Source of the DNA: Citrus sinensis
Lineage: Eukaryota > Streptophyta > Magnoliopsida > Sapindales > Rutaceae
Direction: 5' to 3'
Assembly: GCF_022201045.2 (NCBI RefSeq)
Contig: NC_068561.1
Location: 23,256,501-23,320,500 of the forward strand
DNA length: 64,000 bases
A program made the position numbers and the translations under genes. The notes beneath the pieces are model-generated. The model was not told where the DNA came from, made no database searches, and saw only the letters and a program-made list of their open reading frames with translations. Below, in pieces: positions 52,025 through 64,000 of the stretch (position 1 is the first letter of the stretch; every line of letters starts with the position of its first letter).

Positions 52025-53619
52025 TCTTCGTCTGTCCTCAATGTTATTCTGAAGAGTACAAAATATAAGTTGTATTACTAAAGTTATCTCTTTTAAGATT
52101 ACTATGACTCTTTTTTTTTCATATATATAAACACTAATCACCAAATCTTAAAAGAATCCTATTTCAACGGAAACTGGTATTCTGAAATAATTAAAACACC
52201 AACCAGTTTGAATGATAAAATTCTAAAATTAATTTTTATTAATCAAGTTCAGAGAGATATACTTTAAATTTAATACGGTAGATCCCATGTGTAGTTCTTG
52301 TTCTAAAGTAAGAGCCACTACATTAAAATTAAAAGAAAAATGTGTATAGATCAGACTCATCACCTCAACATGATTAATTAATAGGATTGATTAATAAAAT
52401 ACAATCAAGTGGGTTCATCAAGTAGGTCCTACTGTGGAACACTAATTCTTTATTTTCAAGTTATAATTTGTAACATTAAAGAGGTTACAGAGGTAGAACA
52501 ACCAAAGTCTAACTCCACTAGTTAATGGACAGCTTTTCAAAGACTTCTATATATATATATATACACGTAATCAATCGAACACTGTTTAATCAAAATATAA
52601 TCACATATCACATGATACAAATAGGTATTATAATTATTTAAAATAATTAATATTAATCACTTGAAAATCTTAACATGAGTATGTTACAAATTTTTTTTCC
52701 AGACAAAACAACAATGCCGTAAGCTTTACATACGTCAAATGATGTGATCAAATGATGACTGGTAGCATTACGTGATAACTAGTAAAGCCAATTCACTGAT
52801 ACCACATATGATCGACGATAAGTTCAAATAATAATAATAATAAAAAGCATTACAATCCTCAAACCTAGAAAAGAATTAGTGTTCTGCTTAGGGGTAAGGC
52901 TGATACCACTTATATATATTTAGAACTTGTCTCTTTTTGGTGTGGTTCTGCTTAGGGGTAAGGCTGCAGAAGTACAGAAAAAATCAATGATTGGATTCCT
53001 AAAATCAAGGCTATCCTCCAATTAAATTATGAAGCGATTCGAGAGAGATATAAAAATCTGTAAGATAATCTCTTGATTGCCCTTTAAGCATGTTTTGGAA
53101 TGCGATGGATAAAGATTCTTTTCTTGTTTTTTGCCTTTTTGTCTTTCTCCTCTGGCATAGTTATCGGCTGGAAGAAAGACAATTAATAGTGGATAGAAAA
53201 TACGGACACCGTTTTTTTGTTTATTTTTAAAAAATAAAAAGTTTAAAGCACTGTGTCCATGCACCAGTTGCACTTGGCTCACTAAGTTATTACATGGAGG
53301 GAGCCTAATTTTCGGACTCTCGATTAAAATTGGTGCAAGTGGTAGTCCATAGCTCATAATAAAAAGTATCTCAATTCTCCTTTCACTTTCAAATTCACAA
53401 TGTTACCCACTACCCAGAAGCCAGAAGTGCTTAAATCTCAACAGAATACTTGCAAAACAGCAAAAGTCACTTTCATAGATTGCAATTTGCTTCATGTTTC
53501 TGTTTTAGATAATTAACAAATAAACAGTGCTGCTGCAAATTGCAACCAAAGTTAACGTTTCAAAGGAGAAGTTTCAAGCCGATAATAAAATTAACAAACT
53601 GCATGAAGCAATTACAACA
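52025..53619. other. Spacer between SINA-like genes B and C
   Basis: AT-rich DNA with a TA microsatellite (about 52550-52562) and a direct repeat of GTTCTGCTTAGGGGTAAGGC at about 52881 and 52945. No supported exon. Confidence 0.5.
52881..52968. repeat. Short direct repeat, two copies about 63 bp apart
   Basis: GTTCTGCTTAGGGGTAAGGC plus TG occurs at about 52881-52902 and again at about 52945-52966, separated by AT-rich sequence. Origin unknown. Confidence 0.6.
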
Positions 53620-55757
53620 TTACTTCTTTGGATGCTGAATGCGGACCTCCAGATTCAGCTGCCCGTAGGAACCAAAGAAATCAGATGGAACTAAAAGCGA
53701 CGCCACTGAAGGAGGGTTATTTTCATCCCAGTTTTGGATACTCTTTGTGCAAGAATTGAATTTATAGGCAGCTCCTCCTGACTTAGCCACAATAGAGTAG
53801 ACGATCCCTCCTTTGCATGGTGGGGCAATGCAATTTACAGAGATTCTATAGCCATGAGGTTCAGTACTATTGTTGAGAATAAACAGATCGCCATTTTTCT
53901 CTTCTTGAAGAAATATAAGGTCATGATGAACACTTAAGGTAATGCGTAAGACTTTATCATACACAAACTCTTCTGCAGCATGCTTGTGTACACCCCTGAA
54001 ATGTTGGTATATCTGATTGAATGAGCCAACAAAGTTGCAGGCTGCAAGAGGGCAGGAACACCGTGCATGGTGGCAAGCCTTTCCATGATCATATTTCTTG
54101 CTATAACTCATTTTTTCCTTGCACCCATGGTCTTCATTTTCACATGTTACTTGAATTGATTCTAATACTTTCTCCATGGCTATACTACGGCTATGGCCAA
54201 TGGGTAAACGACAGCTGGGGCATTTATTCATAAGTTCAATGCAGCAACGATTGCAAACAATATGCCCATTTCCACACTGAATTTGCCATGCATACATACA
54301 AAAGGATATCATCAGATTGTATTTAGTATCTGATATAATGTACAGTATGGAAGAATATCAAGAAGAAATTAGTCAAAAATATTGAACAAATATATGGATA
54401 CTTATAACAGTGCCAGATATAGTACAGTATTTGGTACTGAAAAACTTTATAATTTCTATTGATGTATTGGAGAGTCAGTAACAGCCACACCCATGTCAAT
54501 TAGGGAAAAAAGAAGAAAAAAAATCCATGAGAAGTACAATACACATCCACAACTCCGCAGTCCATAAGTATTAACAATTCCTACATAAAAAAACAAAAAT
54601 ATGTAAACCCAGTGTATGCATGCAAAGAAATAAATATTAAACACATAGCTAATTACCTAAAAGTGTGAATAGTCATGAATCAAATGACTTACTTAATCCT
54701 TTCACAAACAAATATCTGCAGATTCTGCATCCCTTATTGATACTAGTAATGTGGTGATCTACCTCAGCAACACTTAACAACGTAAATATGAAAGAACTAA
54801 ATGAAATAAAGCAATGAAGTACGGTAGTACACAGAACAAAATGACATACACAGAAGAAAGCACTCTAGCCACCGCGAAGCAAAATAAGTTGAAAATGAGC
54901 ACTTCTTAACATTCAACTCAAGAAAACAGTTGTTCACTGTAGCTAATTAATTGTGCATCGATAAACAGTTTTCCAAGTTACAACAAATCAACATGCATAA
55001 ATGTTCTTCAAGTGGCAAAATAAGATTAAATCATAAAAATTTACAGTCAAATGAGATATAAGCAGGGCACATTTTGGACAAAACAGCAGATTTACATAGA
55101 AATGATCTAATATTCAGTTGAGCCATCAGACAACTAAAGAAAATGAGAGATTTACAATGCAAACTACCTTTAGGTCTCAGGTAAGACTAGAAAGAATAGC
55201 TACTACATGAACACAAAATCCCTAAAAGCAACAAGCTTCTTTCTTTATGTGAGGATACTAAAAGCACAAGAAACACCACAATAAAACTCAAAACCCCAAA
55301 ATATCAAAGAGGCGAATGAAAATCCGCTTCACTTCATGCATACCAAACATAACCAACTGACATTATCTTCAATTCTTCATAAAGGAAAGAACTTTCAAGA
55401 GGAAACATACCTGATAGACAGGAATAGTCAAAGGCTCATAGCAAACGGGGCAATCAAGAACTCTGGATCGTTTAGTGTCACAGAAACCGGCCCATTGTTA
55501 CTACGTTTCACATGATCAGCCGTCTTGTTTCCTTTGCCGCCACCGCCTTTATCAGCAGCTCTGGTTTCTTGTGCACGTGCTTGACGTTGTACAGTAGGAA
55601 CTTCTTCTTCTTCTTCTTCTTCTTCTACTTCTTCAGAATATTCAGACTCATCAAGATCTCGTTGACTGCTCCTTTGTCTCTTTGGAAACCTGCTGCTACT
55701 TGCTCCTCCTCCTCCTCCAACTGCATATACTAATCCAAACCTTACGTTTTTTTCCAT
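53620..55757 (-). pseudogene. SINA-like E3 ubiquitin ligase, gene C (frameshift before the RING)
   Basis: Exons (minus) 55411-55757 and 53620-54276. Exon 1 encodes a Gly/Ser-rich start (MEKNVRFGLVYAVGGGGGAS), an acidic run (SEEVEEEEEEEEVPTV) and the family motif PVSVTLNDPE. There one base is missing compared with gene B: GAT CCA GAG TTC TTG ATT GCC against GAT TCA GAT TTT CTT GAT TGC. The shift destroys the first RING cysteines, and exon 1 is 347 nt where 348 would keep frame with exon 2. Exon 2 is open and well preserved: CGNGHIVCNRCC, CPSCRLPIGHS, the SIAH finger (CENEDHGC, HGKAC, CSCPLAAC, HFRGVH) and a TRAF-like end. Either a recent null allele or an assembly error; without the shift it would be a complete 3-domain ligase. 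Confidence 0.8.
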
Positions 55758-56133
55758 TTCTCCTGCTGCGTCTCTCCCAGAAGAAACGGAGATAATCTAC
55801 TTTGTACTGAGAAAAGTGAACTACAAGACTATTAAAATCTCCTTTTTATCCTTGGGGATCTTTAATTTTACCACCATTCCTGCATGCTGCACATTTGCCG
55901 TCTCTTGGACAAAGAATTTGTTGTAAACGAGGTGAACCTTTGTAGCTTAAATACGCCATGATACTGCTTCCATTCATAAAATCAAGCTACATGTTTTAGA
56001 GCGAGATTATGAAAGAATCACGGCATATGAGATGATTTTATTGCAGTTGCTTTACAAGTATTCATTTCAATTTGGTCATGCCAATGATCTAAGTAATTTT
56101 GTGTAAATACTAACTTTTATTTTTTTGATATAG
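55758..56133. other. Promoter-side spacer of SINA-like gene C
   Basis: About 375 bases between the gene C start codon and the left target duplication of the copia fossil. It should hold the gene C promoter. No other feature is seen. Confidence 0.5.
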
Positions 56134-56138
56134 TAATT

Positions 56139-56363
56139 TGAAGAAACGTGTTTTCATTTCTTAAATAAAGCATTATACATTGAGAGTTATTTATAGATGC
56201 AGAGGCTACATTTTTTCAAAGATTACATATGTGAATACGGAAGGAAATGTGTCAATCCGTTCGGCGCGGATCTTGTCTTTGACAAGTGCAGATTACCCCT
56301 TTGACAAGTGCAGATTCTGTCTTTGAAAGCTTCATTCAACGCCGTTTTATTTGATTCTCAACA
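56139..56363 (-). repeat. 3' LTR of the copia fossil
   Basis: 225 bp, on the minus strand starting TGTTGAGAATC and ending TTTCTTCA. It carries one extra copy of a 22-bp segment (TTTGACAAGTGCAGATT type) compared with the other LTR. Confidence 0.93.
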
Positions 56364-59300
56364 CTCCCCCTCAAGCTGGTGCATAGATGTCTTGCATACC
56401 CAACTTGTCTAGGAATTTTGTAAATGCCCTGCTTGAAATGGCCTTCGTTAAAATATCTGCAAGTTGATCTTCTGATCGAATTTTCGGCAGTTCTAAGATT
56501 TTTTCATCTAATTTCTCCTTGATGAAAAATCTATCTACCTCCACATGTTTTGTTCGATCGTGTTGAACTAGGTTATGAGCAATATCTCGTGCAGCTTTGT
56601 TGTCACAGTATAGTTGTATTGGTTGTTGTGATGGATAGCCCAAATCGTTTAAGATAAAACTTATCCATAGCCCTTCACATATCCCAAGGGCCATGCCTTG
56701 ATATTCTCCTTCAGCGCTCGAACGGGCAACGACATGTTGTTTCTTGCTTCTCCATGTGACAAGGTTTCCTCCCACAAAGGTAAAGTATCCTGAAGTAGAG
56801 TGTCTATCACTAACTGACCCGGCCCAATCTGCATCAGTATAAACTTCTATGTTGCTGTAATCTTCATTTTTGGAAAATAAGATTCCTTTTCCTGGATTTG
56901 TCTTCAGGTACCTCAGGATCCGCATTACTGCTTTCATGTGTTGTTCTCCGGGATTATGCATAAACTGGCTTACAACACTCAATACATAAGCAAGATCTGG
57001 CCTTGTGTGGGACAAGTACATCAATCTTCCAATCAGCCTTTGATATCTTCCTTTGTCTACTGGAACTTGGTCTGAAGTAATACAAAACTTCAGTCCTTCT
57101 TCTATTGGGGTGTCAATAGGCTGACAAGCTGTCATTCCCGTTTTGTGTAATAGATCTAAGGCATATTTCCTTTGAGACAGAAAGATTCCTCCCTTAGATC
57201 GAGAAACCTCAATTCCAAGAAAGTATTTTAAGGCACCTAAATCCTTCATCTCAAACTCTCTTGACAAGTACTTCTAAAGAGCCTCTGTTTCTTCCTCGTC
57301 GTTGCCTGTAACTACCATATCATCCACATGGACAATAAGGGCAGTGATTTTACCTTGTCGTTTTTTAATGAATAAGGTATGATCTGAATTGCTTTGGTTA
57401 TACCGAAAACGAACCATAGCCTTTGTGAATTTCCCGAACCATGCTCTTGGGGATTGCTTCAACCCATACAATGATTTCTTCAATTTGCATACTTTCTGAT
57501 TGAGTCGTTCTGGTCCACTGCATCCTGGTGGCAAATCCATATAAATTTCTTCAGACAAGTCTCCATGGAGGAAAGCATTCTTTACATCGAACTGTTGCAC
57601 TGGCCAATCCAAGTTGACTGCTAATGATAATAAGATACGAATAGTATTAATTTTTGCTATCGGTGCAAATGTATCAGTATAATCAATCCCGTAGGTTTGG
57701 GTGTAACCCTTAGCTACGAGTCTTACTTTGTATCGTTCAATAGAGCCATCTGCTTTGTATTTTATAGTGTAGATCCATCGACAACCCACTGGTTTCTTTC
57801 CTGGTGGAAGATCAACTAGTTCCCATGTTTGATTTTTTTGAAGAGATCTCATTTCATCATTCATAGCCGCTTTCCACTTTGGATCTTTTAAAGCTTCCTG
57901 CACACTGTTAGGAATAGATACAACAGATAATTGATTCACAAATGACTGATTTGATTCTGACAAGCGATGGTTAGACACAAAATGACTCATAGGGTATTTG
58001 ACTCTACTAGAGAAGTCAGGCTCATATGTGGGTTTAGGGATACCTCTATTTTGACACTGGGGAAGAATTCTTCTGATTGGACTTGTGGTAGGAACATCCT
58101 CTGCAGACGATTGGTTAGGTATTTCTTCATGTGACTCATTCTCGATTGCAGTTGTGTCTGAGTTATTGTGCTCCCCAAATGTGTCTTCACATATCTCAGC
58201 CTGCGAATCATCACCTTTTGCTTTTCCAGTATCTTGAAGGTTTACTATCTCAATGAAAGATTGACTTTCTTCAGGTGGAAGATATGTAAGAGTATGAATT
58301 TCCTCTTCATTATACTCCCCTTGAAATTCAGACTCTGACAAGTAGTACATGATATCTTCATGAAAAACGACATCCATGGTGATGTATATTTTTCTTGATG
58401 GTGGATGATAGCATCGGTATCCCTTTTGATGTAAGGAATACCCTACAAACACATAACGTAGTGCTCGAGGAGATAATTTGTCTTGTTGCGGCAAATGAAC
58501 GAAGGCAACACAGCCAAACACATGTGGGGGCAGATTCGGCACATTTGGTGACATAATTGCATCATTCAGAACTTGGAAAAGAGTCTGGAATCCAAGGGAG
58601 CTTGATGGTGTTCGATTGATCAAGTATGCTGCGGATGCCAGTGCTTCTCCCCAATAAGATAATGGCATGTGGGCTTGGATTAGTGATGCTCGAACAACTT
58701 CTAGTAAATGTCTGTTTTTTTGTTCAGCAACACCATTTTGTTGGGGTGTCCCCACACAAGTGGTTTGATGGACAGATCCTTGTGATTTCAGAAACTGTTG
58801 AATTGCTGTGCTCATATACTCGCCTCCATTATCAGTATGTAGAACTCGAATTTGTGTCTGAAATTGAGTTGTCACCATCTTATGAAATCTTTGAAATAAA
58901 GAGTTTACTTCGCCTTTCGATTTCATCAGAAAAATCAATGTCATTCTGCTACAATCATCAATAAATGAAACAAACCGACGAGCACCTCCAATTGTAGAAA
59001 CTTTAGATGGCCCCCATACATCAGAATGTACTACCATAAAAGGAACTGGATTTTTATTTAAGGACAATGGAAAAGTAGTTCGATGGCTTTTTGAAAGTTC
59101 ACAAACATCACATTTAAAGTTACAAACATCAAATTTCAGAAACAAACTAGGAAATATTTTTTTTAAGTAACCAAATGACACATGCCCTAAACGTCTATGC
59201 CATAACCAAATTTCTGATTTCCCTTTTTTTATGGAACTATCTGCGACTAGTGCGGGGCTTAGCTTTCCAGTGTTTTTTGATGACATCTCCAAGTAGTACA

Positions 59301-60732
59301 AGTTGCCTCGTCTAATACCATAACCAATTGTTTGCTTCGTTTGGATGTCCTTAAACACACAATGATCAGGCCAAAAAATTACAACACATGATAAGTAAGT
59401 GGTTAATTGAGACACAGATAAAAGATTATAATCTAAAGATGGAACAATTAACACAGCGTCTAAATTTAATTCATTTGTGAGTCGTAAAGATCATTCCCCA
59501 ATAACTGAGGTTGTGGTTCCATTTGCAGTGGAAATATGTTTTTGTGAAGATGGTTTCAATTGAGAAACTTGTCAAGAATCAAAAGTCATATGATCAGTTG
59601 CCCCATAATCAATTATCCATGTACTATTAATAACAAGTGTAAGAGTTTTAAGGGCCTTACCTGGACTGACAGAGGCTGCGATTTGCACTGAAGATTCTTT
59701 TCTAAGATCTGTAGTGGATGTGGATTCAGCTACTGCAGTTTTTGATCCATGCTTGGTGTTCTTCTTTCGAGTATCCCACCAATCAGGATATCCAATGATT
59801 TCAAAACATTGTTCTTTCGTATGACCCTTCTTTCTACAATGAGTGCAATGGAGTGATGACTTATCAACAAACTTCCTTTGAGGCTGCTGTCGTGCTATCA
59901 TAGCAGACGTTTCTAAGTCGACCTTCTTGCTTAGTTTGCTTTGCCGTATATCTTCTCTTCGAATCAGAGAATAATATTCTTCTAAGTCTGGGATAATGTC
60001 TTTTCGTAGAATTTCTCCACGAACTTGGTCAAATTCTTCATCTAGCCCAGCAAGAAAAATGTGCACTCTCAATCTTTCAACAGACCTTCTGTATATTACA
60101 ACATCTTCTGGATCCTTCATGACCACTTTATCTCGGTGATCAAGTTCTCGAAATATTTCAACCAATTCTCCATAGAATTTTGAGATTGGTTGTCCATTTT
60201 GCTTGGTAGAGAATGCCTTCTGGTTTAGAGTGAAAACTTGTAATTCATCGCTTTCATCATAGAAGGCTTTTGATAATGCATCCCAGATTTCGTATGCTGT
60301 AGGAATTCGTAAATATCGCTTCATGATCTCCGGAGACATGGATATGAGTAACCATCTTTTTACTTTTTGGTTCTCACTATACCATTTCTCATATTCCTTT
60401 GAAGATTCCTCAAATGGCTTTGTGCTGCTACGAATATATGAGAGTTTTTCTCTTTCTGCAAGATGCATCTCCATTATGTGAGACCAAACATCGTAGTTTG
60501 TCTTAGTGAGGATAATTCCAGCATTAAATACTCCATCAGATTGAACAGATTGAATGACAACAGGACTAGATTCAGTTGGAGTTTTCTCCATTTTTTTTGT
60601 TTTTTTCCTTTTCTTTTTTCTCTTTTTTTTTCTTTTTTTTCTTTTTTTTTTGTTTTTTTATTTGTTTTCTTTTTTTTTGTTTTTTTTTCGTCTAGATTGA
60701 AAGAAGAAAAAAAATAACCTTTTTAGGTAACA

Positions 60733-60948
60733 AAACGACAGGTCGTTTGACCACTGCTTGCCAAACCGACATGTCAGTTATGGTAGAATATAAACGACAT
60801 GTCGTTTTAATCCTACTGCACTTCTGGAGACTAAGCGTCACGTCGTTTTATCTCTAATTTAAAAACGACATGTCGGTTTTAATATAACAAAAAACGACAC
60901 GTCGTTTTTTGACTACCGCACTTCTGAGATAAAAACGACATGTCGGCT
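60733..60948. repeat. Seven near-palindromic AACGACATGTCGTT boxes in the copia leader
   Basis: Copies at about 60733, 60763, 60792, 60833, 60861, 60890 and 60931. Each is a 14-18 bp near-palindrome around CGACAYGTCG, spaced roughly 29-41 bases apart, and they lie between the 5' LTR and the gag region. Repeated boxes in leader or U3 regions of plant copia elements can be transcriptional control sites; that role is inferred here. Confidence 0.85.
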
Positions 60949-61349
60949 GACGTCTTCTTTAACCTCTGGAGCGCGTGAGAGCACGTGAATGATGACAGTG
61001 GCGCGTGGTTGACTGGCCGTGGCTTCGGGTGGCGCGTGGGAATGTGTTTAAATGCGAAATTTTTACAGTTTCCTCACTGAAAACTGAGAATTGTGATGGT
61101 GTTCTTGGTTTTTGAGGAAAACACTCTCGGAAAATTGATGGGATTGTTGATAAATTTGTAAACTCAAGTTTTTTACGTATGGGTGGCTTGTTTCTTGATC
61201 GGCATAGATATCTATAATGGTAGGAATGGGTTTAAGAAAGAAAATGGTGGGAAAAATGGTTGTGGGAGGAATTTGGTTTCCTCTGTTTTTGTTACAAACA
61301 GAGCAGCGGAACTTGAAGAAACTTGAGCGTATTCATGGCTCTGATACCA

Positions 61350-61552
61350 TGAAGAAATGTGTTTTCATTTCTTAAATAAAGCATTATACATTGAGAGTTA
61401 TTTATAGATGCAGAGGCTACATTTTTTCAAAGATTACATATGTGAATACGGAAGGAAATGTGTTAATCCGTTCGGCGCGGATCTTGTCTTTGACAAGTGC
61501 AGATTCTGTCTTTGAAAGCTTCATTCAATGCCGTTTTATTTGATTCTCAACA
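61350..61552 (-). repeat. 5' LTR of the copia fossil
   Basis: 203 bp, matching the 3' LTR apart from about three substitutions and the absence of the 22-bp extra segment. It is followed on its inner side by the initiator-Met primer-binding site. Confidence 0.93.
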
Positions 61553-61603
61553 TAATTATCAACTTTTAAATAGGAGTAAGGAGAAGCTAGAACATATTGT
61601 TGC

Positions 61604-61641
61604 AGTCTTGTAGTCTTGTAGTCTTGTAGTCTTGTAGTCTT
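61604..61641. repeat. 8-bp tandem repeat AGTCTTGT, about five copies
   Basis: Five head-to-tail copies of AGTCTTGT, about 50 bases outside the copia target duplication. A minisatellite-like slippage product. Confidence 0.9.
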
Positions 61642-61757
61642 GGAAAGAGACAAGATATTCAAACAGATATTTTAAGGGAAATTTTAATATATGTTATGAT
61701 GTCAGTTGTATAAAAAGTAGATAACGTTATTATATATATATATATATATAAGTGGGT

Positions 61758-63114
61758 GTAAGTGATGTGTTCATAATTTATCTATTATTTTAATACTTCT
61801 TTAACTTAATTTTAGGTTAAATTATATCTTATTATATTAATTTTATCTTAATTTTTATATTTTGTTATTTTAGGTACAATATGGGATTAAAGAGGAATAA
61901 AATGGGAATATTCAGGAGGAAATCACCTTGAAGGAATTAAAAAGGGAAAGAAATAAAGAGAATTAATTGGAACAAGTCACAAAGGATCTAATTTAATTAA
62001 TCATTAAGCATGCTTGTACGTGGGGCAGCATTTGAAGAATTAGTTTTCAAAGAAAATATGGCTTGCACGTGAACTTGGGCCTTTTGATTTAGAAATATAA
62101 TGGCCTAAGATTGTAAAGGTGGGGTCGGCAATTTTAATCCTTTTCATTTAAGGATTTAAGAAGCCACAACATTATAAAAGGGCAAAGCCAAACGGAAGCA
62201 AATAAGGAGAAAGGCAGCCGCACAAGGAGAATGATAAGAGCCAAGAGAAAATAAAGAGAAGAGCAGCAGCCGCAAGTTTGGAGCAAAACCGAGAGCAGCA
62301 GGAATAATTTGGAGCAGGAGGAAGATGCATTAATTCTTAAGTTTTTCTTTTCCTCTTCTCTATTATCCTGTTTGAATGTTTTTAATTAAATTTATGGATT
62401 CTCTTTATATTCCCATGAACTAATTTATTTTACTAGGGCTACGATGTAGCCTAACTATGAAGATTTAATTCCATAAATCTATGTTATTTTTAATTAATTA
62501 TTCTATGATTGAGTGTTCATTATTGTACTTAATGCTTTTAAATATCTGGCCAATATTTGAATGATTTGAGGATACATAATGAGACCGAGAGGAGATTTAT
62601 GTATTTTTGATCTATGTAATGGATACCATGAATTGAACGAAAGACAGAGATGTGCCAACGTGATTTGTGCAATTTTATCTAAGAATTTCCATAGAACTTA
62701 ATGAATCTTTGCATATTTAAATTCACATAGAGATATAGTGGGTTGATATGTGGAGATATTTTTGATATTACTCGAGAGAGGATATTGAATAAATTAGGGA
62801 AATTCACTGTCAACATGGGTAATAAACTTTAATAGCATAGATGGAGGATTAAATTGGATTGGTTATGGTGAAATCGAATGTCCTAGTGTTTTAATCTCTT
62901 GGTGATTTCTATTACTGCTTGCGTCTTCATTTAATTTTTAACATTTTATTTTATTTAACTTTAATCTAAATTCGCCTAATCGGTTGTTCAAATAAAGCAG
63001 GGTTAGAATAATTTCGGTAACTAATAGGATATACAATCTCTGTGGGACGATACTCTACTCTTCATTATATTACTTGTGCCGACTAGTAGACTTGCTAATT
63101 TACGCAACAGTAAG
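61758..63114. mobile_element. Solo LTR, 1347 bp, with 5-bp target duplication
   Basis: Body 61763-63109 starts TGATGTGTTCATAATTTA and ends TTTACGCAACA (TG...CA). It is flanked by GTAAG at 61758-61762 and 63110-63114. The tail contains CTCTGTGGGACGATACTC, a sequence type typical of LTRs of plant Ty3/gypsy-like elements. No internal region remains, so it is the product of LTR-LTR recombination. The exact family is not settled. Confidence 0.85.
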
Positions 63115-64000
63115 TTACAATACATGTAACTTAGTACTTGCCGTGCATGTATATATATAAAGACAGAGTATAAATGATGTAAAATTCTTTATTTAACTAG
63201 ATAATTTCAAAAGGCCAGTATATTATTGTATTGAATAGTCATATTAATTTAATTATATAACTAGTTATGCGATGTTAGCTATTTTGATTATAAAATAATA
63301 AATTATTATTTAAAATATATAATATAAAATTAAATATTCTGTAATTAATTTATTTTTTAATTTAAATTAATTCATAGTTTAATTATTTTTTTATTTACTA
63401 ATAATGTTAACATTTTAGCACTAAAGACAATGGGTTTATTTTTCTAAATAAAAAATATATAATTTCTTTTTCTTTCAAATTTAATGTGAAAACTAATAAA
63501 GCAATTAATTTTTACATTTAAAAATAAAATCACCTCTCTTCCCCTTTCCTAAAACCAAACACCGCCTAAGAGTGAATTAAGGCAGTGTTTACTTTCTGGA
63601 GTGAGAGTGTGGAATGTGGATTCCTCCCACTCCAGTGTTTACTTACCTTAAAAAAAGAGGGAGTGGGAGTGGGAATCCACTCCCCCCTTTTCCCATTTTA
63701 TCCTTATAAAAATAAATAAATAAATAATATCATATTTATTAAAAATAATAATTATATCATATTTATTTTAATAAAATAAAAAATAAATATTATATTTAAA
63801 TTAATAATATTAAACATTAATTTTAATAAATATTAATTAATTATTTAATTAATAATAATAAATATTTTATTCTAAAAAAATATTAATTTTGTACTATATT
63901 ATCAATAATAATATTTCATTTGTGTTGCTATTATTAATAATTTTTATTCACATAATTTAAATTTAAATTAATAAAAAATTATGATTTACATAATTAAGAA
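63115..64000. other. AT-rich right edge with possible MITE terminus
   Basis: Very AT-rich DNA. From about 63580 a GGCAGTGTTTACTTTCTGGA block is followed by its own inverted echo (CACTCCAGTGTTTACTT), resembling the end of a plant Harbinger or hAT MITE that would continue past the window. No coding exon is seen. Confidence 0.4.

Larger units (their letters stand above)
56134..61557 (-). mobile_element. Ty1/copia LTR retrotransposon (fossil)
   Basis: Complete element frame in minus orientation. LTRs lie at 56139-56363 and 61350-61552, both TG...CA ended, with the 5-bp target duplication TAATT on each side (56134-56138, 61553-61557). The primer-binding site next to the 5' LTR (about 61331-61349) matches initiator Met tRNA (TGGTATCAGAGCCATG), and a purine tract (GAGGGGGAG) abuts the 3' LTR. 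Gag region with a CCHC knuckle: about 59572-60591. Pol region in the order protease remnant, integrase, reverse transcriptase, RNase H: about 56371-59454; that order defines copia. It is broken, with about two or three interruptions. The LTRs differ by about three substitutions and one 22-bp repeat-number change, so insertion was recent. Confidence 0.95.

Noticed and set aside
53022-53357. 111-codon minus frame between SINA genes
   Set aside because: AT-rich, no domain, no exon neighbours.

Overview
This is plant nuclear DNA: AT-rich spacers, short exons split by many AT-rich introns, GT-AG (and several GC-AG) splicing, and plant-specific families (HIPP metal-binding proteins, SINA-like RING proteins, SOS4, GH1 beta-glucosidases, MITEs, LTR elements). 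Protein and repeat style point to a woody eudicot, possibly Citrus or another Sapindales; that is inference and was not searched. All multi-exon models below were built by hand, and every one except SINA-like gene C (one base short) closes in frame from exon to exon.

Layout. 0.9-2.1 kb: a single-exon trihelix-type protein (-). 5.3-12.3 kb: pyridoxal kinase SOS4 (+, 12 exons) carrying a complete non-autonomous hAT element in intron 7. 12.6-13.4 kb: two fold-back structures. 13.7-18.8 kb: splicing factor AAR2 (+, 12 exons). 19.8-21.2 kb: an acidic, probably organelle-targeted protein of unknown function (+). 20.9-31.9 kb: a direct tandem segmental duplication; each unit starts inside the last exon of that gene and ends upstream of a beta-glucosidase. 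It yields two nearly identical beta-glucosidase genes (-), a truncated pseudogene, and an HMA-domain gene (HPP) found in the second unit only. Later insertions sit in unit 2. 32.9-35.2 kb: a third, inverted, more diverged beta-glucosidase (+). 37.4-38.7 kb: a prenylated HIPP gene (-). 41.4-45.1 kb: mitochondrial methionyl-tRNA formyltransferase (-, 11 exons). 45.8-55.8 kb: three SINA-related genes (-): one fused behind an HMG-box and plant-mobile-domain-like protein, one with an altered RING, one with a frameshift. 56.1-61.6 kb: a Ty1/copia fossil with LTRs and target duplication. 61.8-63.1 kb: a solo LTR. The rest to 64 kb is AT-rich spacer with a possible MITE end.

Most notable points: (1) the tandem duplication, in which the beta-glucosidase genes are nearly identical while flanking duplicated DNA has clearly diverged, as expected of recent gene conversion; (2) two exact intron absences shared by both tandem beta-glucosidases; (3) a phase-consistent gene joining an HMG box, a plant-mobile-domain-like region and a RING-less SINA domain; (4) four GC-AG introns in four neighbouring genes; (5) seven near-palindromic AACGACATGTCGTT boxes in the leader of the copia fossil. 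The genes are mostly unrelated housekeeping or stress genes; only the beta-glucosidase and SINA groups are family clusters.
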